Position numbers and translations under genes: made by a program. From the NCBI GenBank assembly GCA_905331475.1, contig CAJNYU010001305.1, forward strand, positions 62,001 to 126,000: DNA of 64,000 bases, given 5' to 3'. Each line of letters opens with the position of its first letter. The stretch's first letter is position 1. The stretch is from Rotaria socialis. Taxonomy: Eukaryota > Rotifera > Eurotatoria > Philodinida > Philodinidae. Below, in pieces: positions 12,803-26,115 of this stretch. The notes under the pieces were generated by a model. The model saw only the letters and a list, made by a program, of their open reading frames with translations, was not told the origin of the DNA and searched no databases.

Positions 12803-15800
12803 ATGTTAACATCACCACGAAGCAATGGTGTTGATAATTTTGTTCCTAGTCATCATTTAGCGTTGATTACACAACCAGTATTAGGTGCTCGATCAAGATC
12901 AAGAAAAAAGACAAATATTATTGTTGAAACATCAACATCGACTAAAGAAAAACTTGATTCGATGACAAGTAGTCGTCGAAGTTCATATAATGATTCACCA
13001 CCATTAATGTTGCCTATTAATCGGGTAAACTCAAAACTTCGATAAGTAAAAACAACGAATTCATTAAATATTTAGATTGACACTTCCCAATATCAAAAGA
13101 AAATTAATGTTAATAGTTATCATGAATCATCTGATTCAGGTCTTGATTTATCCTTATCAACAAATTCATCTGTTCAATTTCAACAATATTCTCAACAACA
13201 TTTTCCAACTCATCGTCCATTAAGCGCATTAAATGAAGATTCAAGTCCCGATGATGGATATCATGATGATCATGAGCAAGTATCAATTGATATTGTTCGT
13301 CTTCGATGTCCACCTGCTAGTTTTGGAAGAAACCGTTCAATGGAAGATATGATCAGTAATACTACACGTGAAGAACAACAACAACAATATCGTTCAAGTT
13401 CGTTTTCTGATGAACGACAACAAAAATTACCTTTAAAGGATGAAAAAAAAATGAAACGATCAAGTGATGGTGCTCTTTTAGATTTAGTCGATACATCACC
13501 TGAATCAACAGACTCGTATCGTCGAATGCATTCAATTAAACATGAACTTCTTTATCCTCTTAATATGCAGCAACATCGATCATTAAATGATTTAACTAAT
13601 AAAACTTCATCTAGAGGTAAAATAATTAGATTTAGAAGTTCCTTAAAATATATGTGTTCACATTCTCTAATGCTAATATGTTATATAATTTAAAAATTAC
13701 AATTCAATACGTTCAATGAATACACTTGACATCTTGAGATTGTTAAATAATTTGTGTAGATTACCCAGGCAGACAAACTTTTGAGAAAACGCGTTTAAAC
13801 ACACAGAAATAGGCCTAAAATCAGCAAAAAGTGGACGTTTTGGGCTCACACTTGAGGTTCCCGACTGTGAGCCAAAAACGCTCATTTTGTGGGTTTAAAC
13901 GCGTTTCCAGACAAAAAATGCGTTTATACGCATTCAAAAAAGAGAAAAAAGTTGTTGTGTTTTTCCAGCTCAAGAAACGTGACTGTAATCATGATCGTAC
14001 ATCCAAAGTCTTAAAAAACGACCACTTTTCCTCTTTTTTGTATGCCTGTAAACGCGTGTTTTGTCTGAAAACGCGTTTAAACGCACAAAAAGGGCGAAAA
14101 ATAAGCGTTTTTGGCTCACAGTAGGGAACCTCAAGTGTGAGCCCAAAACGTCCACTTTTTGCTGATTCTAGGTCAATTTTTGTGCGTTTAAACGCGTTTT
14201 CTCAAAAGTTTGTCTGCTTGGGTAGTGTTTAAAACAAAAATTCAGCATTACATCGCTCTAAAAATAACGTTCTAAATGAATTCTATTATGTGATACATAG
14301 ATCTTATCAGTAAAAAGAAAACAAAAAAGATATTATGTGTTTGAATCCTAAGTGACTTAGCAACAAAGCTGAAGATAAGAACACAAAACAAATGTTTTTT
14401 TTGTTGTAGCTATCCGAAATGACTCGAATATGCCAGCTATTATTAATAATTTGCCAACAGCACAAACAACTGTTCGAAAACCGAATACATCAACGTTAAA
14501 GCCATCAAGAAAAAAAACAAAATTCAATATTCTCATGGAACCATCAGTACCGTTGACATCGTCACGTCTTACTGTTTATGATGAACAAATAAATACAATG
14601 ACAGCAACAACAAGTAGTTCAAGTAATCAAACAACACCACGTTCGATTCGTCCATTGGGGCAACAGCAGCAACATACTAAGTCGAAAGCAACGATACAAC
14701 TCAGTCATTATCCAAATCAAGAACAAATAAGAGCACATGTTAATCGATCGGTTATTGAGAGGCAACATGCGACGAATTTGGTAGCACCTACACGTCGAGG
14801 TGTTATCCAACAAATAATACCATTTGATGCTTCCCCATCAAAAGTTAATAATCTTCTACTAAGACATTATGTTCATCAAACTCAGCCAACCAATACATAT
14901 CATCAAAGTAAGACTATTCATTCAAATTTGATATTAATAATTTTTTTCAATGAAGTTTTTCTTGGGAAAAATCTTTCAGAATACTTTTGTATTCAGATTC
15001 ATCTTTTTTGAAAAGCATCTATTTGCCTATTTAAGTTGAAGATATTCGACATTTTATATATTAATAATCAATAGAAGCGAAGAATATTAAACGAGTAATA
15101 ATAATCAAAAGAAATAGAAATAGGGAATACTTTACTTTCTTATTCGAAAAGTTGCATGCATCATATGCATTTCAATAAATGATGAATACTCATAAAATAA
15201 AAGAGTCCATTCTTTACTTCAAGGTTTTCATAATGTGGAATTTTTAATAAATGTCACCATGTTTCAGCAAATATTAATTGATTAATATCAAAATATATTT
15301 AATCCTATTTTAAGAATCTCTAAGAAACATAGAAACAAAACAATTTTATTTTATATGACTTAAATGGTATTTGTTGATTAATTCTTAAAGTGGGCTCTTA
15401 TATTTTCAAAGGTTCAAATATACAATCATCACCATCTCGACAAGTAAAACAAACTTTAAAAACATTATACAATGACGAAACCAGTGACAATAATCAAGAA
15501 GAAAGGAGAAAACAAAAAGAGCAAATTAAAATTAAAAAACTCAGAGAATACCAGGAGAAAAAGCATTTAAAACAAAAAGATGATTTTGAAAATAATCCAT
15601 CAAATGAAATTCACCTAAGAGAACAACGAAGAATTAAAAGTAAATATTAAAATAGAATTTTTTTCCTGTTGATTGTTTCATATTATTTTAATCTTATCAA
15701 AACAAACAGATCATTGACATACAATTGACTTAATTCTACTTCTGTTTTTCTTTTATTTTCAATTGACAGACATCCAAGGATCCATTCCACCGAAAAAGAC

Positions 15801-17545
15801 TCATAAACATGAAAATTCACAAGATACATTTGAACAAACGATTAATCAACAACATTTTATTGGTTCAACTCAAAGGCAACAGGAAAAAGAATTATCATTT
15901 GAAAAAAATCATCGACGAAATAAAATTGTTAAAAACCGTTCAACAGATGAAAACGTAAATATTGATGAAAGACAATCTATGGAAAATATGTTTTCAAATA
16001 CACCTCGTCGTCAATATGAACAAAAAATCGATAGTCAACATCGATTATCATCTACTAATGACCCCAATCAACATTTGATTGCTGATAAACATGAATTTGT
16101 TCAATTCAATAACACAACAAATAAATTGCAAAATACTAATTTCATTACTCGGCGACAACAACAACAAAATGTTAATAATATTGACGATTCTATATACATA
16201 AATCAAGCCAACCATAGTAATAGAGATATTGGTGGAAAACAACAAGTTCATGGATTAAAACCAACAGTAATTTATCTTCGAAATAAAACACAGAATAATA
16301 CTAACGACAAAAATCTAAAGTATAAAAAAAATGCTTTTTTCTGAAAAAAAATCAATAATTTTTTTTTCTATTTAGTCGAACAAATGAATTAAATAGTCAG
16401 TACGGATCCGATTATTTATATGGTGCACAAAACAAATCTCTTGTTACTTCACAGTCTCGCCCATCAAAAGTTCATTTTCAATTATACGAAAGTTCAACAT
16501 ATCTTCATCCTTTAATTGAAACACAAACAAATCAAAATCGACGGCGAAATTCTAACTATGAAAATGATGAGCACGCATGGCAAAAGCCTCAAACTACATC
16601 AATGCCAAAGACTACACGAACAAAACCAATAATTCCAAAAAATACAAATATTACCGAATTAAAACGAGAACGAGAAATAAGTCAATTGAGTAATATATCA
16701 AAAGTAGATTCAACACAATATGATGATATGAAATTTAATCAAAAACGTATTGAAAAAAGTTCAACTGGTAGTTTTCAAACAAAATCACCTGTTTCATGGT
16801 CAATAGTATCAGAACATCACAATGATCAAGAACAATATGAAGTTTATGAAAAATCAAATAATTATCCATCAGAATTATCGATATCACCATCGTCACATGA
16901 AGAATTCACTGAAAATAATGGTAATACATCGTCTCGTACTTATCGTACAATGAAAATTGATCATCAACAACTTTTTGATGGACGATATGTTATTCCATCT
17001 CATAGGTATGTGTTAGTCTGCTTTTCTTTTACAAATCAAAATAATAGTTTCATTCATTTTTTTTTTGTTATAGTTTACATACTCCGTCAGTTATCGATCG
17101 TTCTTCTCATCCATCATCTTGTCATACATATCCATTTACATGTACAAATGATATTGAAAATAACAACGATACTCTTATTGATGTTTATTCGCAGCTAATG
17201 AAAAATACAAAACACAATTCAAAAGAACCTGATATTTATGTTTTATCTGATCGCGATAGTACGCAAAATAGAATTGAACGTCAAAATTCTCCATCTCCTT
17301 TGGAAATTATTTCTTCAAATAAAAAAACTTATTCATCACCAGAAAAAGTAATAATGTCAACTGAAAAAGAAGAAACTACATCGAATTATGATAGTGATGA
17401 TGGTTGGAGTGATGATTCGGCTGAACTTTTATATGTTGATGAACGATACGCAAGAGGAAAGAAGAACATTACGTCATCTTCACATCTATTTTCAGAACAA
17501 CCTTATCATGATCAAGTTCAACAACAAAATGTGCTTCTACAGTAG
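12803..17545 (+). CDS. large intrinsically disordered protein, function unknown
   Basis: Seven exons (12803-13024, 13076-13616, 14410-14907, 15412-15639, 15770-16319, 16376-17005, 17074-17545) join in phase to 1046 residues. The start ATG is directly preceded by an in-frame TAA. The protein is rich in Ser, Asn, Gln, Lys and Arg, with no signal peptide or membrane segment and no fold I recognise. Exon 4 encodes a charged, helix-prone Lys/Glu/Gln stretch (EERRKQKEQIKIKKLREYQE). The last exon has an acidic SDDGWSDDSAELL patch. Many Arg-X-X-Ser-like sites (RRSS, RNRSMED, RSSSF) suggest phosphorylation, and the composition resembles cytoskeletal or signalling scaffolds, but this is only a compositional resemblance. 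Intron 2 contains a 459-bp foldback element and intron 4 is otherwise featureless. Confidence 0.8.
13764..14222. mobile_element. 459-bp near-palindromic foldback MITE in an intron
   Basis: The ends are CCCAGGCAGACAAACTTTTG and its near-perfect reverse complement. The inverted-repeat arms extend about 150-200 bp each, with a short unique centre around 13990-14020. The motif AACGCGTTTAAACGC recurs several times within the arms. TA flanks both ends (13762-13763 and 14223-14224), fitting a Tc1/mariner-type target duplication. It lies wholly inside intron 2 of the disordered-protein gene and has no coding capacity; frames crossing it are artefacts of the palindrome. Confidence 0.9.
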
Positions 17546-18547
17546 TAATTTCGTCTTGTTTCCTTGTGTGCTTTATATATTTGCTTTTTTCTTTTGTGAA
17601 TAATTTTTAATCAGAAAAAAAGAGCAATTTCTTTTCTTGTGACAGAGAATTAAATTTGAGAAATATAATATTCAATCAATTTAAATACCTATAAAAAGTA
17701 TTGTTCTTTTTTAACTAGTTGTTCTCAGTCATCCAAGAAATTAATTCATTTCATTCTTGTTTTTTTAAAATGAGTCATAGAAAAAAATACTTCAATTCAT
17801 TTGCAATATAATTATTATTTTACAACATATTTTCAGTCTCAAATTCAGTTTTTACTTGTACATCTATTTTTTATTGTCATTTCCCAGATAGATCATGAAG
17901 ATAATCTCATAGGAGAAGTTTTTTTATTTTGAGAAAACATTTAGCAAATTTATTATACAGAACATGGCAATCAACTAAATTAAAGAAAAATTGCAAAAAT
18001 TTATTATTCTTCGTATATTTGCACAAGATCTTCTTACATACTTGAAGAGAGTCAAATAGCATATTTGTTATCATGTATTACCTTGGCCATAGATTTCCTT
18101 TCTGATTCGTATCTTTTTACATATATATATCTTATTTTTTTATTCTGAGGTTAGAAATCGAGAAATATGAAGAAAAGAAAATAATAAAATTTAATATTGT
18201 ACTTAATTGTACTAATAAAGGATGTTGAACTAATTGTGCCTAAATATAAATAATATGTAATTCTAAGAAAAGAGAGCAAGTATCACTTTGACGTCATTTT
18301 GTAAGTTTGTTGAGATTTTCTTTATAATTAAAAGAAAACGCTTGATAGAAAAATCTAAAAACAATTTACCTATTGAAGTAAAGTAAGTCTATGGAAACAG
18401 ACATTTTCGATATGAATCTACGTGAGTTTTTTCTCGTTTAGAGTTAATTAAAATTTGTACCTCCTGTTGGTCCATTCATAAAACAAGTTTCTATTCGGAC
18501 TTAAAAATATATCGAATCGTGAAGGTAGTCGAATATGCTGTATACAT
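17546..18547. other. 3' flank of the disordered-protein gene
   Basis: No exon seen. AT-rich DNA with several T-runs. The last eight bases (18540-18547, GTATACAT) are the left target duplication of the next element. Confidence 0.5.
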
Positions 18548-19382
18548 CAGAGAGCGAATCGAACCGACTTTTTCTGATTCGAGTTCGAGTTCGAGTTCGA
18601 TTCGGTTCGGTTCGACTTTTTCTCAAAATCGTTGGGTACAAGTAAATGTGAACAAGTTATGGAATCTATTTTAGCTCGATTTAGTCCTGAGTTTATCTGA
18701 CTACAATATAAACGATTCTAAATTCAAAAGTAAAACAAGATTATGATGATCAATTGATATTTTGATCTAATGATAATAAATTAATGCATTTATGAGATTT
18801 AGTAGGAGTCCCGTTCGAGTCAACACAGCAATAGGTCTCGAAACATTTTGCGCATGACAGTAAACCACGAATAACAATAGATCATCTGTATCATGTAATA
18901 TTTTTTGCTAGGAGGTACATGCACGTTGTTTTCCAAAATGCAGCTGAAACTCGTTCACTTTAATTCGAAATAACTTTATAATTCGCATTATTATTTTTCA
19001 ATAGTTATTTGATTTGATAGAATTAGAGGTATAATATGTCGATGGATTTAAAGTTGACTGTGTTGGTGAACTTTTAATTGATGAATCAGAAATTGAATAA
19101 TAATAGATAGAGAGGAAGAGAAAGTAACCCGCGACCAATCTTCACAAGACTGCTGGTCTAATTCTTATAAAGAGAAACACAACCGGAAACAACTTTTTAT
19201 ATCAATCGGATGTAAAACAAATGATCGAATGTTCTGTAATTATTTTCGACAGTATACCAATCTTAAAGAAGAAATTTTACTTGAATGAACCACTTTTCTC
19301 CTATGTTTGCCTACATTTACTGCCTTTTTAAAAATTAGATCATATTCGGTTCAGTTCAGGTTCCGTTCGTTTTCGCACTCTG
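18548..19382. mobile_element. hAT-type non-autonomous element, 835 bp
   Basis: The element starts CAGAGAGCGAA and ends TTCGCACTCTG, imperfect terminal inverted repeats of the CAG type. The flanks GTATACAT (18540-18547) and ATATACAT (19383-19390) match at 7 of 8 bases, as expected for an old 8-bp hAT target duplication. Near the left end is a hexamer run (GTTCGA repeats, then GGTTC repeats, about 18575-18618), and a GGTTCAGTTCAGGTTCC run lies near the right end. These could be subterminal transposase-binding repeats. No transposase frame is visible. Confidence 0.75.
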
Positions 19383-19390
19383 ATATACAT

Positions 19391-21360
19391 TCTTCAATAA
19401 ACTACAGATTTGAAAAAGAAATAAACAAACTATTTTTCATCTCTTTTCGACTAACACAAACAAATGTATGATTTTGAACAAGGTATTTTCTCAAGCGCAT
19501 AAATGAAATTTTGTTTTCTTTTTTCCCTTTACCTATTTAAACAGTCTACTCGTAGTGAAGTGTTCGAAAAATTCTTGACTATATATGTCAAAACAACATT
19601 TGTCATAACAACTTGAAATAAACTGATCCAGTCCATAGTGAATACAGTAAAACAGTATCTTGTTTTTTTTAAATTTATTATGATTTCAGAACAAACTGAA
19701 ACATCAAAACGATCTTCACACTAAAAACATTGTCAGAACTCAAAATCAGTCTAAAATTATTCTAAGGCCATTTTAAAACTAATGTTGAGCTTCAATCATG
19801 TGTGCCATTTTGAGTAAGATCTTTACAATTAGAATTAAAAACAAAGATTTCTTAGTGTTAAAAAAATGAAGACTAATGGTTGTGACATTGATTTACAAAT
19901 GAAAGATGATTTCAATCCGAATTATTCAATACAAATGAGCTTATTTTTAAACTATCGTAATCTTTGACAGTGAAATTGCTTTCTTTAAATTTACTTATAT
20001 ATAGTAGCATTTTCATCAATATCTTGTGAAACTATTTTCGTGTTTCATTCAACAAAAACCTGCCCTTGGTGAAAACTACAAAGTATAAAAATTAATCGAA
20101 ATATTTCGTACAATACAAGTATTGTGTTACAATGCTATACAAAAAAAAGCTGATCGTACTCGTTTCACTCACGTTATTCTTCAATAAATTCATTTGATAA
20201 TATATTTATATTGTATATAAGTCATAAGATGAATGACATGATTTTTTGATTGAATATCAATTACTTGCTGCATTTCTGTGCATAGCTTAAGTTGTATAAT
20301 AACAAACAACTGAAGATACAGACACTAACGGTACAATACGTGCTTTTTACAGAAAGAAGAAGAATCAAGTGCAAACATTTGTCAAGTGCGCTCAATCGAT
20401 TGCTATAACTATTTATCAATTTGTACAAATTGATAAAAATGAATCTATAGCCATGATTCTTTGAGAAAAAAAAACTCAAAGATCGATTAAACTCAGCCAG
20501 CAGAAAACTTGTCTGTAGCTCAACACGAAAGAAAAGAAAATATTCTTGCTGTTTATCAATCAATCTTTACTATACAACATACTGTGATAGCACACCAGTT
20601 AGACTCATATCTCTGTGCGAGATATTAACTGTCATTCATCAACTTTATTGAACTTTAATAATTTCAGGATAGGTTTATAGGTAGAACACACATTGCAATG
20701 AATTTCCATCCAAAACATTGTGCTCGCAGCAATGTGTCTGCATCTAAAGAGAATCTTGTACTATCTTTATTTATTTATTTCCTTTTGTTTATTCTTGTAG
20801 GTTCTGATTTTATTGAAATATTGATTAAAACTCTACGTTTGTAAAATCTACTAATTATTAGTATACAATGTTTTCTGAAGTAGTTTTAAATCATGCCAAT
20901 AATTGTAATCTGATTTTACATATTATTTGACTTTTCGTTCATTTTATACGAGAATAGTTATTGATTATTCAATGTAAATTTTGCAAGGTTTATTTTAAAT
21001 GCCATAAAAGAAGTTATTTACATGAATACTCTCGTACATCATATTTATCTGAGAAGTACGAAATTCGATCAGTCTATATTTAATCTCAATTTGAATGATA
21101 CCATATATATAAAAGTGACTTCTATCAATTGAATCCTAAAACGAAACTCAATCAGTAATAACGAGAATTGTGAGCAGATTTCTTCATAGATTATTACCGC
21201 TAACCGTAAGAAATCTGAGAAAGAGAAAAGGGAAATATTGATATCATGTGAATGATGCTGTATGGTAAATAAGTATTTATTGAAGGATATTTGTTGAAAT
21301 CAGAATATTCCGATCACGAGAAGTGTAATCATCATTGAAATATAAGTGCAAAGAAACTTC
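19391..21360. other. spacer without a recognised gene
   Basis: A 100-codon minus-strand frame near 20261-20563 is low in complexity, hydrophobic and lacks splice partners, so I do not call it. Nothing else was recognised. Confidence 0.5.
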
Positions 21361-22930
21361 ACATTTGTATGGGTTATCCTGGCAGCTCATATTCGCTACG
21401 AAGCAATAAATGATCGATGATATTTCATTTAAATTCTTTTTCATTACCATGTTCTCATATTTAAAACAACCTGAGTGTCAATTTCCTTTCTTATCGTTAT
21501 ATTCCTTTATGAATACCTTTCTTTCAAGGTAAACGAATAAATTAGAGAATAATTTACCATAATGTATTGAGCTGTACCAGTTACATTATGAATGGAATGA
21601 AGCCAACAAACGTTTCTCTACTACTATGTAGTGACTTAGAAAGACTTAAACGATAATGAGAAAACAAAAATAAAGGCGTTTCTTTTTGTAATAGTTTGAT
21701 TGTCAAACCAAGTGAAGTGATTGAATTTTTAAGGAGTTCATTATGAATTAATCTAGTTACTAGAATCTAAGTAATCAATCTTTATTCGATCAGATCATTT
21801 TATTGGTTTCTATAGAAATCGATCAAAAGTATTAATTAATATTAATTATCATCATGATGGTGCTTCTATCGTTCAGTAAACTATTATGCACAAGAAAGTA
21901 ACAATATGATGTTACTCTCATGCGACAACCATAGCCTAAAAGAACAATCTGCTTCTGTTTCAGCATTCTACCTCATTGTATTGCTGAATATTATATATTG
22001 AGTTGTATCTATTCGTGTTAATAAAAGAATACGTAAAAAACTAAAGGTCAAATAGATTAGCAAAGTACCATTTTAGAGACCTATGTCAATATGTTGAACT
22101 GGCATTTCAATATAAGAAACAACGTCAATATAAAATCTATTTAGTGCAAATAATATCGTGCCACTCGATAGAATCGAGCTTGATGCTCAATTATATTATG
22201 CGATGGCATGCTTTAGCATTGTTAGAGAATTATGAATCTTTTATAACGAACCAACAGATTCACAACTATCGGATCAAAAATTTCTGTACCCTAGCTGACA
22301 ACACTGATACCATATGAAACCACGTTCTTAGATCGAAATCAGACAGTGACTGAATCTAATTTGCCTATTGTTGTTGACAATTCTTCGAATACTAAAATGA
22401 ACTGATTAGATCGTAATATGATATTCCAAAAGTTTTCAAACAATCTTCGTAGTGAACGCTTAACACACATGCATAGGATCAGTTTCTTAGTTGAAGTATG
22501 AAAGCGGAAGTTGTTCAATTTAAATATTTTTAATAATCACAATTGACGATGGAAATAATTATTCATACAATGAGCAATCGATTGATAGAGCCAAAATTGT
22601 CAAGCTAAGAATAAATCTTGTGAAACCATTAAAAGGATTTAATAAAAACACATTTTATTTGCTGACTTTCAGTTTTATCTTTGCATAACAACACCGTTTC
22701 TTTATATAAACATTGGAGCACGAGAAGCCGTTCTATTATAACAACGAGAAAAAACACAATTACTTTGTTTTTGTTTCTATCTCTATAGACATAACTTTGA
22801 TTGCTTTCAAACACAAAGTTATATTTCAAATAAAAATATTATTTTTACCATTTGCTGATTGGCAAAAAATAAACCAAAACGGTGTAAGTTTCGCCAGGAG
22901 CAAAATTCGCTTTCCAGAAAAATTCAGAGA
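21361..22930 (-). pseudogene. old degenerate tract, copy 1, with a CD225-like exon remnant
   Basis: Read on the minus strand near 21400-21480, this tract gives FKYENMVMKKNLNEISS. That is close to FKYENLIIKRTLNEISA at 26200-26270 and more distantly like the KNYENIIYERAAARYA exon of the intact CD225 gene. Further blocks match in the same order: 22067-22110 with 26636-26680 (TTAGAGA...TGTTGAA), 22195-22240 with 26765-26810, and 22785-22910 with 27660-27830. Spacing differs because of indels. I read this as one of two decayed copies of an old segmental duplication that once carried a CD225-family gene. Reading frames are broken. The pairing is by eye and the boundaries are rough. Confidence 0.4.
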
Positions 22931-24908
22931 AGAATAAAATAAATGTATTTAAATCAATAATTTTGATGAGATGCAACCGAAAAATCAATGAATATATGCA
23001 GATACTGATGAGAAAAACATTTGAATTTATCTATTGATTTATCGTCAAAATTTAGTAGATCATCAATGCTGGATCATATGAATTATTTTGTGAAAAATTG
23101 TGAACAGTTGCATAATTTAAAGATAATTTTTTCATCGTGAATGCTTCACAACAATGAATATCGCAGTTGATATCGATGTAAAGTTTATTTTGATTATATA
23201 ATTATACGATGGAAAGATGTTTGACTATTAATTTTGAGTATTGAGGTTACGGAGTATACACAAAGTACAATGGAGATATTTAGGATAAAATAATTGTTGG
23301 TTAATTTTAAGTTCAAATTGAGTTTTAGAAATTTATGTAGAAGACGAGTTTAGATCTTTTAAAATATTTGAAGATCTCTATTTTAATATAACAAAATAAT
23401 TCTTTTTTTTCCACAAATAACACACTTCGGTCTGTTGACAAATAATTTAAAAAATGCATCATTCACAATAAATTTCGTCTAGAAAAAATTACCAAACAGA
23501 CTCCCGATTAACTTACATAAAAGTTGTTTCACAAGTCACAAAAGGAATTTTCGGTATGTCGGTTGAAGTACACAAAAATTTCTGAAACAAACATTGTGAT
23601 TTTGTAGCCATTTTTCATACAAATTGATAGAGACTCAGGTGCTGAGTTATACTAAACAGAATTTATTTGACATGACCAAGATTCCCAATTGATTTCTCAA
23701 ACAATTCAGATGTTTTTTTAGACGATTGCATTGCAATTACTCAATCTCTTTCGTTTAAATCATAAATAAAACTCTGTCTTTTTTTAGTATGCTGTCACTC
23801 AGCGAGTTTTATGAAAGAGAACAGTTGACACGAGTATTCTTTGATAACTTTCAGATGATTCTTATTTCTATGATATTCACGTATCCATAATACAAAGGAT
23901 GTAATGGGAATACATACGACAGTCAAAATCTCAGGATCGCTTTTTCTGCTTCGATTATAACTGTGTGAGAATAACGAATGACTATAGATTATCGATCTAT
24001 GAAATAACCAGTTCTTCCAGTAGTACGAGTCACAAAATTTCTTGTATATTTTTATATTGCTAATGATTTGCCATATGAATTCTAATAAGAACTTTGCTTC
24101 TATACATAAGAGAATGATTTATTTTGTAGAAAATTTCCTTGATTAAGTACATGTTTTTGTAAATTGGAAAGATATTGACTTTCAATAACAATCAAATGAC
24201 TTAATTCACTACTGATTTAATAATTCAGAGTTCAATTAAATAAAAATATCATTTTGATAAACATTGTTGATGAGCAACGTCTGTCATTGATACAAAAGTT
24301 CTATTTGAGAAATTTGAACAGACGCTCATCAAAATGAAGATAAAAGAAAGTAAAAAATAATGAAATAATTGCATTAATAATGCATTTTATGTAATCAACC
24401 GAGGTCTCATTAACAATAATAAGAGTTTTAGTCAGGCAATTTATCTGATGAATTATCTTTAATTCATTGTTCATCAAAAGCGGATCATTCATTCCGTGTT
24501 TGTTGATAAAAGTAGCATATATAAAAAAAAAACTATGAATTACTGCAAATCTATCAATTCAATTTGCATCTTTGATGAGAGATTACTGAATAAATTGTAA
24601 CACAAACTTTCATCTTGTCAGAAAAATACAAAATCTGCTTAAAAACAAAAACAAATTTGGATTTCATTTTCACAGTAATAGTAAATTCTAAAATGAGACT
24701 TGTAATGATTTTCATTCAGTGTCTGTCCTATGATATTTATTCCGAGTGTAGGAGACAAAACGGGCGATAAATGTAATTGTTGCTGTTTAAAAGTCTCTCT
24801 TTATTTATTATTCATTAAACAGATTATTATCTTAGTAACTCTATTGATACGTATATAAGTTTTTCTATCACGATGAACTACATTCATACGTGATTTACTA
24901 GATCAATG
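22931..24908. other. spacer without a recognised gene
   Basis: AT-rich DNA. A 63-codon minus-strand frame near 24301-24492 has no supporting splice signals or recognisable domain. Nothing else was seen. Confidence 0.5.
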
Positions 24909-25714
24909 TCATTGTACTATTTCCTCGTTTTCATAAGCAGCCAGATCTTGTTCTTGCTGTTGACTTTTGGTGATATCAATGGGCTTCATTGACGACATAT
25001 CTTGGTCTCGAATACTATTTAACGGAATTCGATTGGCAATCTTGAGGTCAATAACAAGAAAATACAATAATATACCAGTGATTATGCTAACTGTAAGACC
25101 TATTGAAATTATGCCTAAAACGAAAATCAATTAGAAAGATATGATTTTCAGAATGGAATACGAAAAAAAACGTATTCTCACTAAGAATATAAGAAATAAA
25201 TGCATATCGAGCAGCCGCTCTTTCATAGATGATATTTTCATAATTCTTTAACATATATTCCGATCTTCGTTTAGCCATGTAGACAAAAATGCATGCAATC
25301 AAACCTATATGGATTTTTATGCAGTCTCATAATACGAAAGAAACATTTTCTCACCAATTGGTGGATTCAGAAGTAAAGCCACTGTTGCTAATAAGAAATG
25401 ATATTTTCTCTCATTGTCAATTGGAGTATGTAACTCTATTAAACGATGTCGAGTCTCATCGTCAGCAAATTCATGTTCGATTAATAATTCTTTTGATAAC
25501 GTTTTACCTAATGAATAACGAGTCACCCAAAATAATTTCTTTGTATGAGATACAGATGAATCTTCAGTAGAAGAAGAATCGTCGATATTAGCCACGTTCA
25601 AATTTAATGCTGATTAAATTAGTTTCAAACTTAACTGATGAAATAGATTATTGCTAACTTACAATAATTTCGTACTAATAAATATGCTTGGCAACCTTTA
25701 TTAAGATGAGTCAT
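24909..25714 (-). CDS. CD225/dispanin-family two-pass membrane protein
   Basis: Exons 25663-25714, 25355-25609, 25182-25304 and 24909-25114 join in phase to 211 residues from the ATG at 25714. The core has CD225 features: a first hydrophobic segment containing NPPIGLIA, a basic loop (KRRSEYMLKNYENIIYERAA) where the family has its GDY.AA..S..A loop, and a second long hydrophobic segment (AFISYILSIISIGLTVSIIT onward). An acidic tail ending YENEEIVQ follows. The family includes the IFITM and proline-rich transmembrane proteins, which act at plasma and endosomal membranes. The N-terminus is uncertain: the frame stays open upstream to an acceptor-like TAG at about 25792-25794, so a further 5' exon, possibly with a signal sequence, may exist. 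Decayed relatives seem to lie on both sides. Confidence 0.8.
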
Positions 25715-25791
25715 CGAGCAAAACCGAACAACAATATTTTGTTTTTGCTTTCTACTTGCTTTTGATTGTTGTCCACAATCAAGAACATCTA

Positions 25792-26115
25792 GTAATTTAG
25801 TTTTTAACAAAAAATATCACACTATGATGATATTTTATTTTACACTTTCATAGTTTATTTTGAGAATGTGTATGCGTATGTAATGAACGCTCATGTGCAG
25901 TCAACTTCACTCCTATCAGAAAAGAAGGAGATCAAGATAGAGAGAGAGAGAGCACAGATGTAAATTCAATGAAAATGTAGATGAGATTGTGACTCAGAGT
26001 TTCGCATTGGTGTCGGTCTGTATACATCTATAAATTTAGCTAACGATCGAATATACTAACTCTTAAGTTACTTAGATTGATCATATGCTAATCTAGTAAA
26101 TATTCTAGCTACAAA
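25792..26115. other. 5' flank of the CD225 gene
   Basis: No confident exon. A GA-rich run (AGAGAGAGAGAGAG, about 25939-25953) is present. An undetected first exon of the CD225 gene could lie here or further upstream. Confidence 0.4.

Noticed and set aside
13697-14155. Frames repeating LGSHLRFPTVSQKR on both strands
   Set aside because: They come from the inverted arms of the foldback element in the intron, which is why the same peptide appears on both strands.
20261-20563. 100-codon minus-strand hydrophobic frame
   Set aside because: AT-driven composition, no signal peptide at the start and no homology I recognise.
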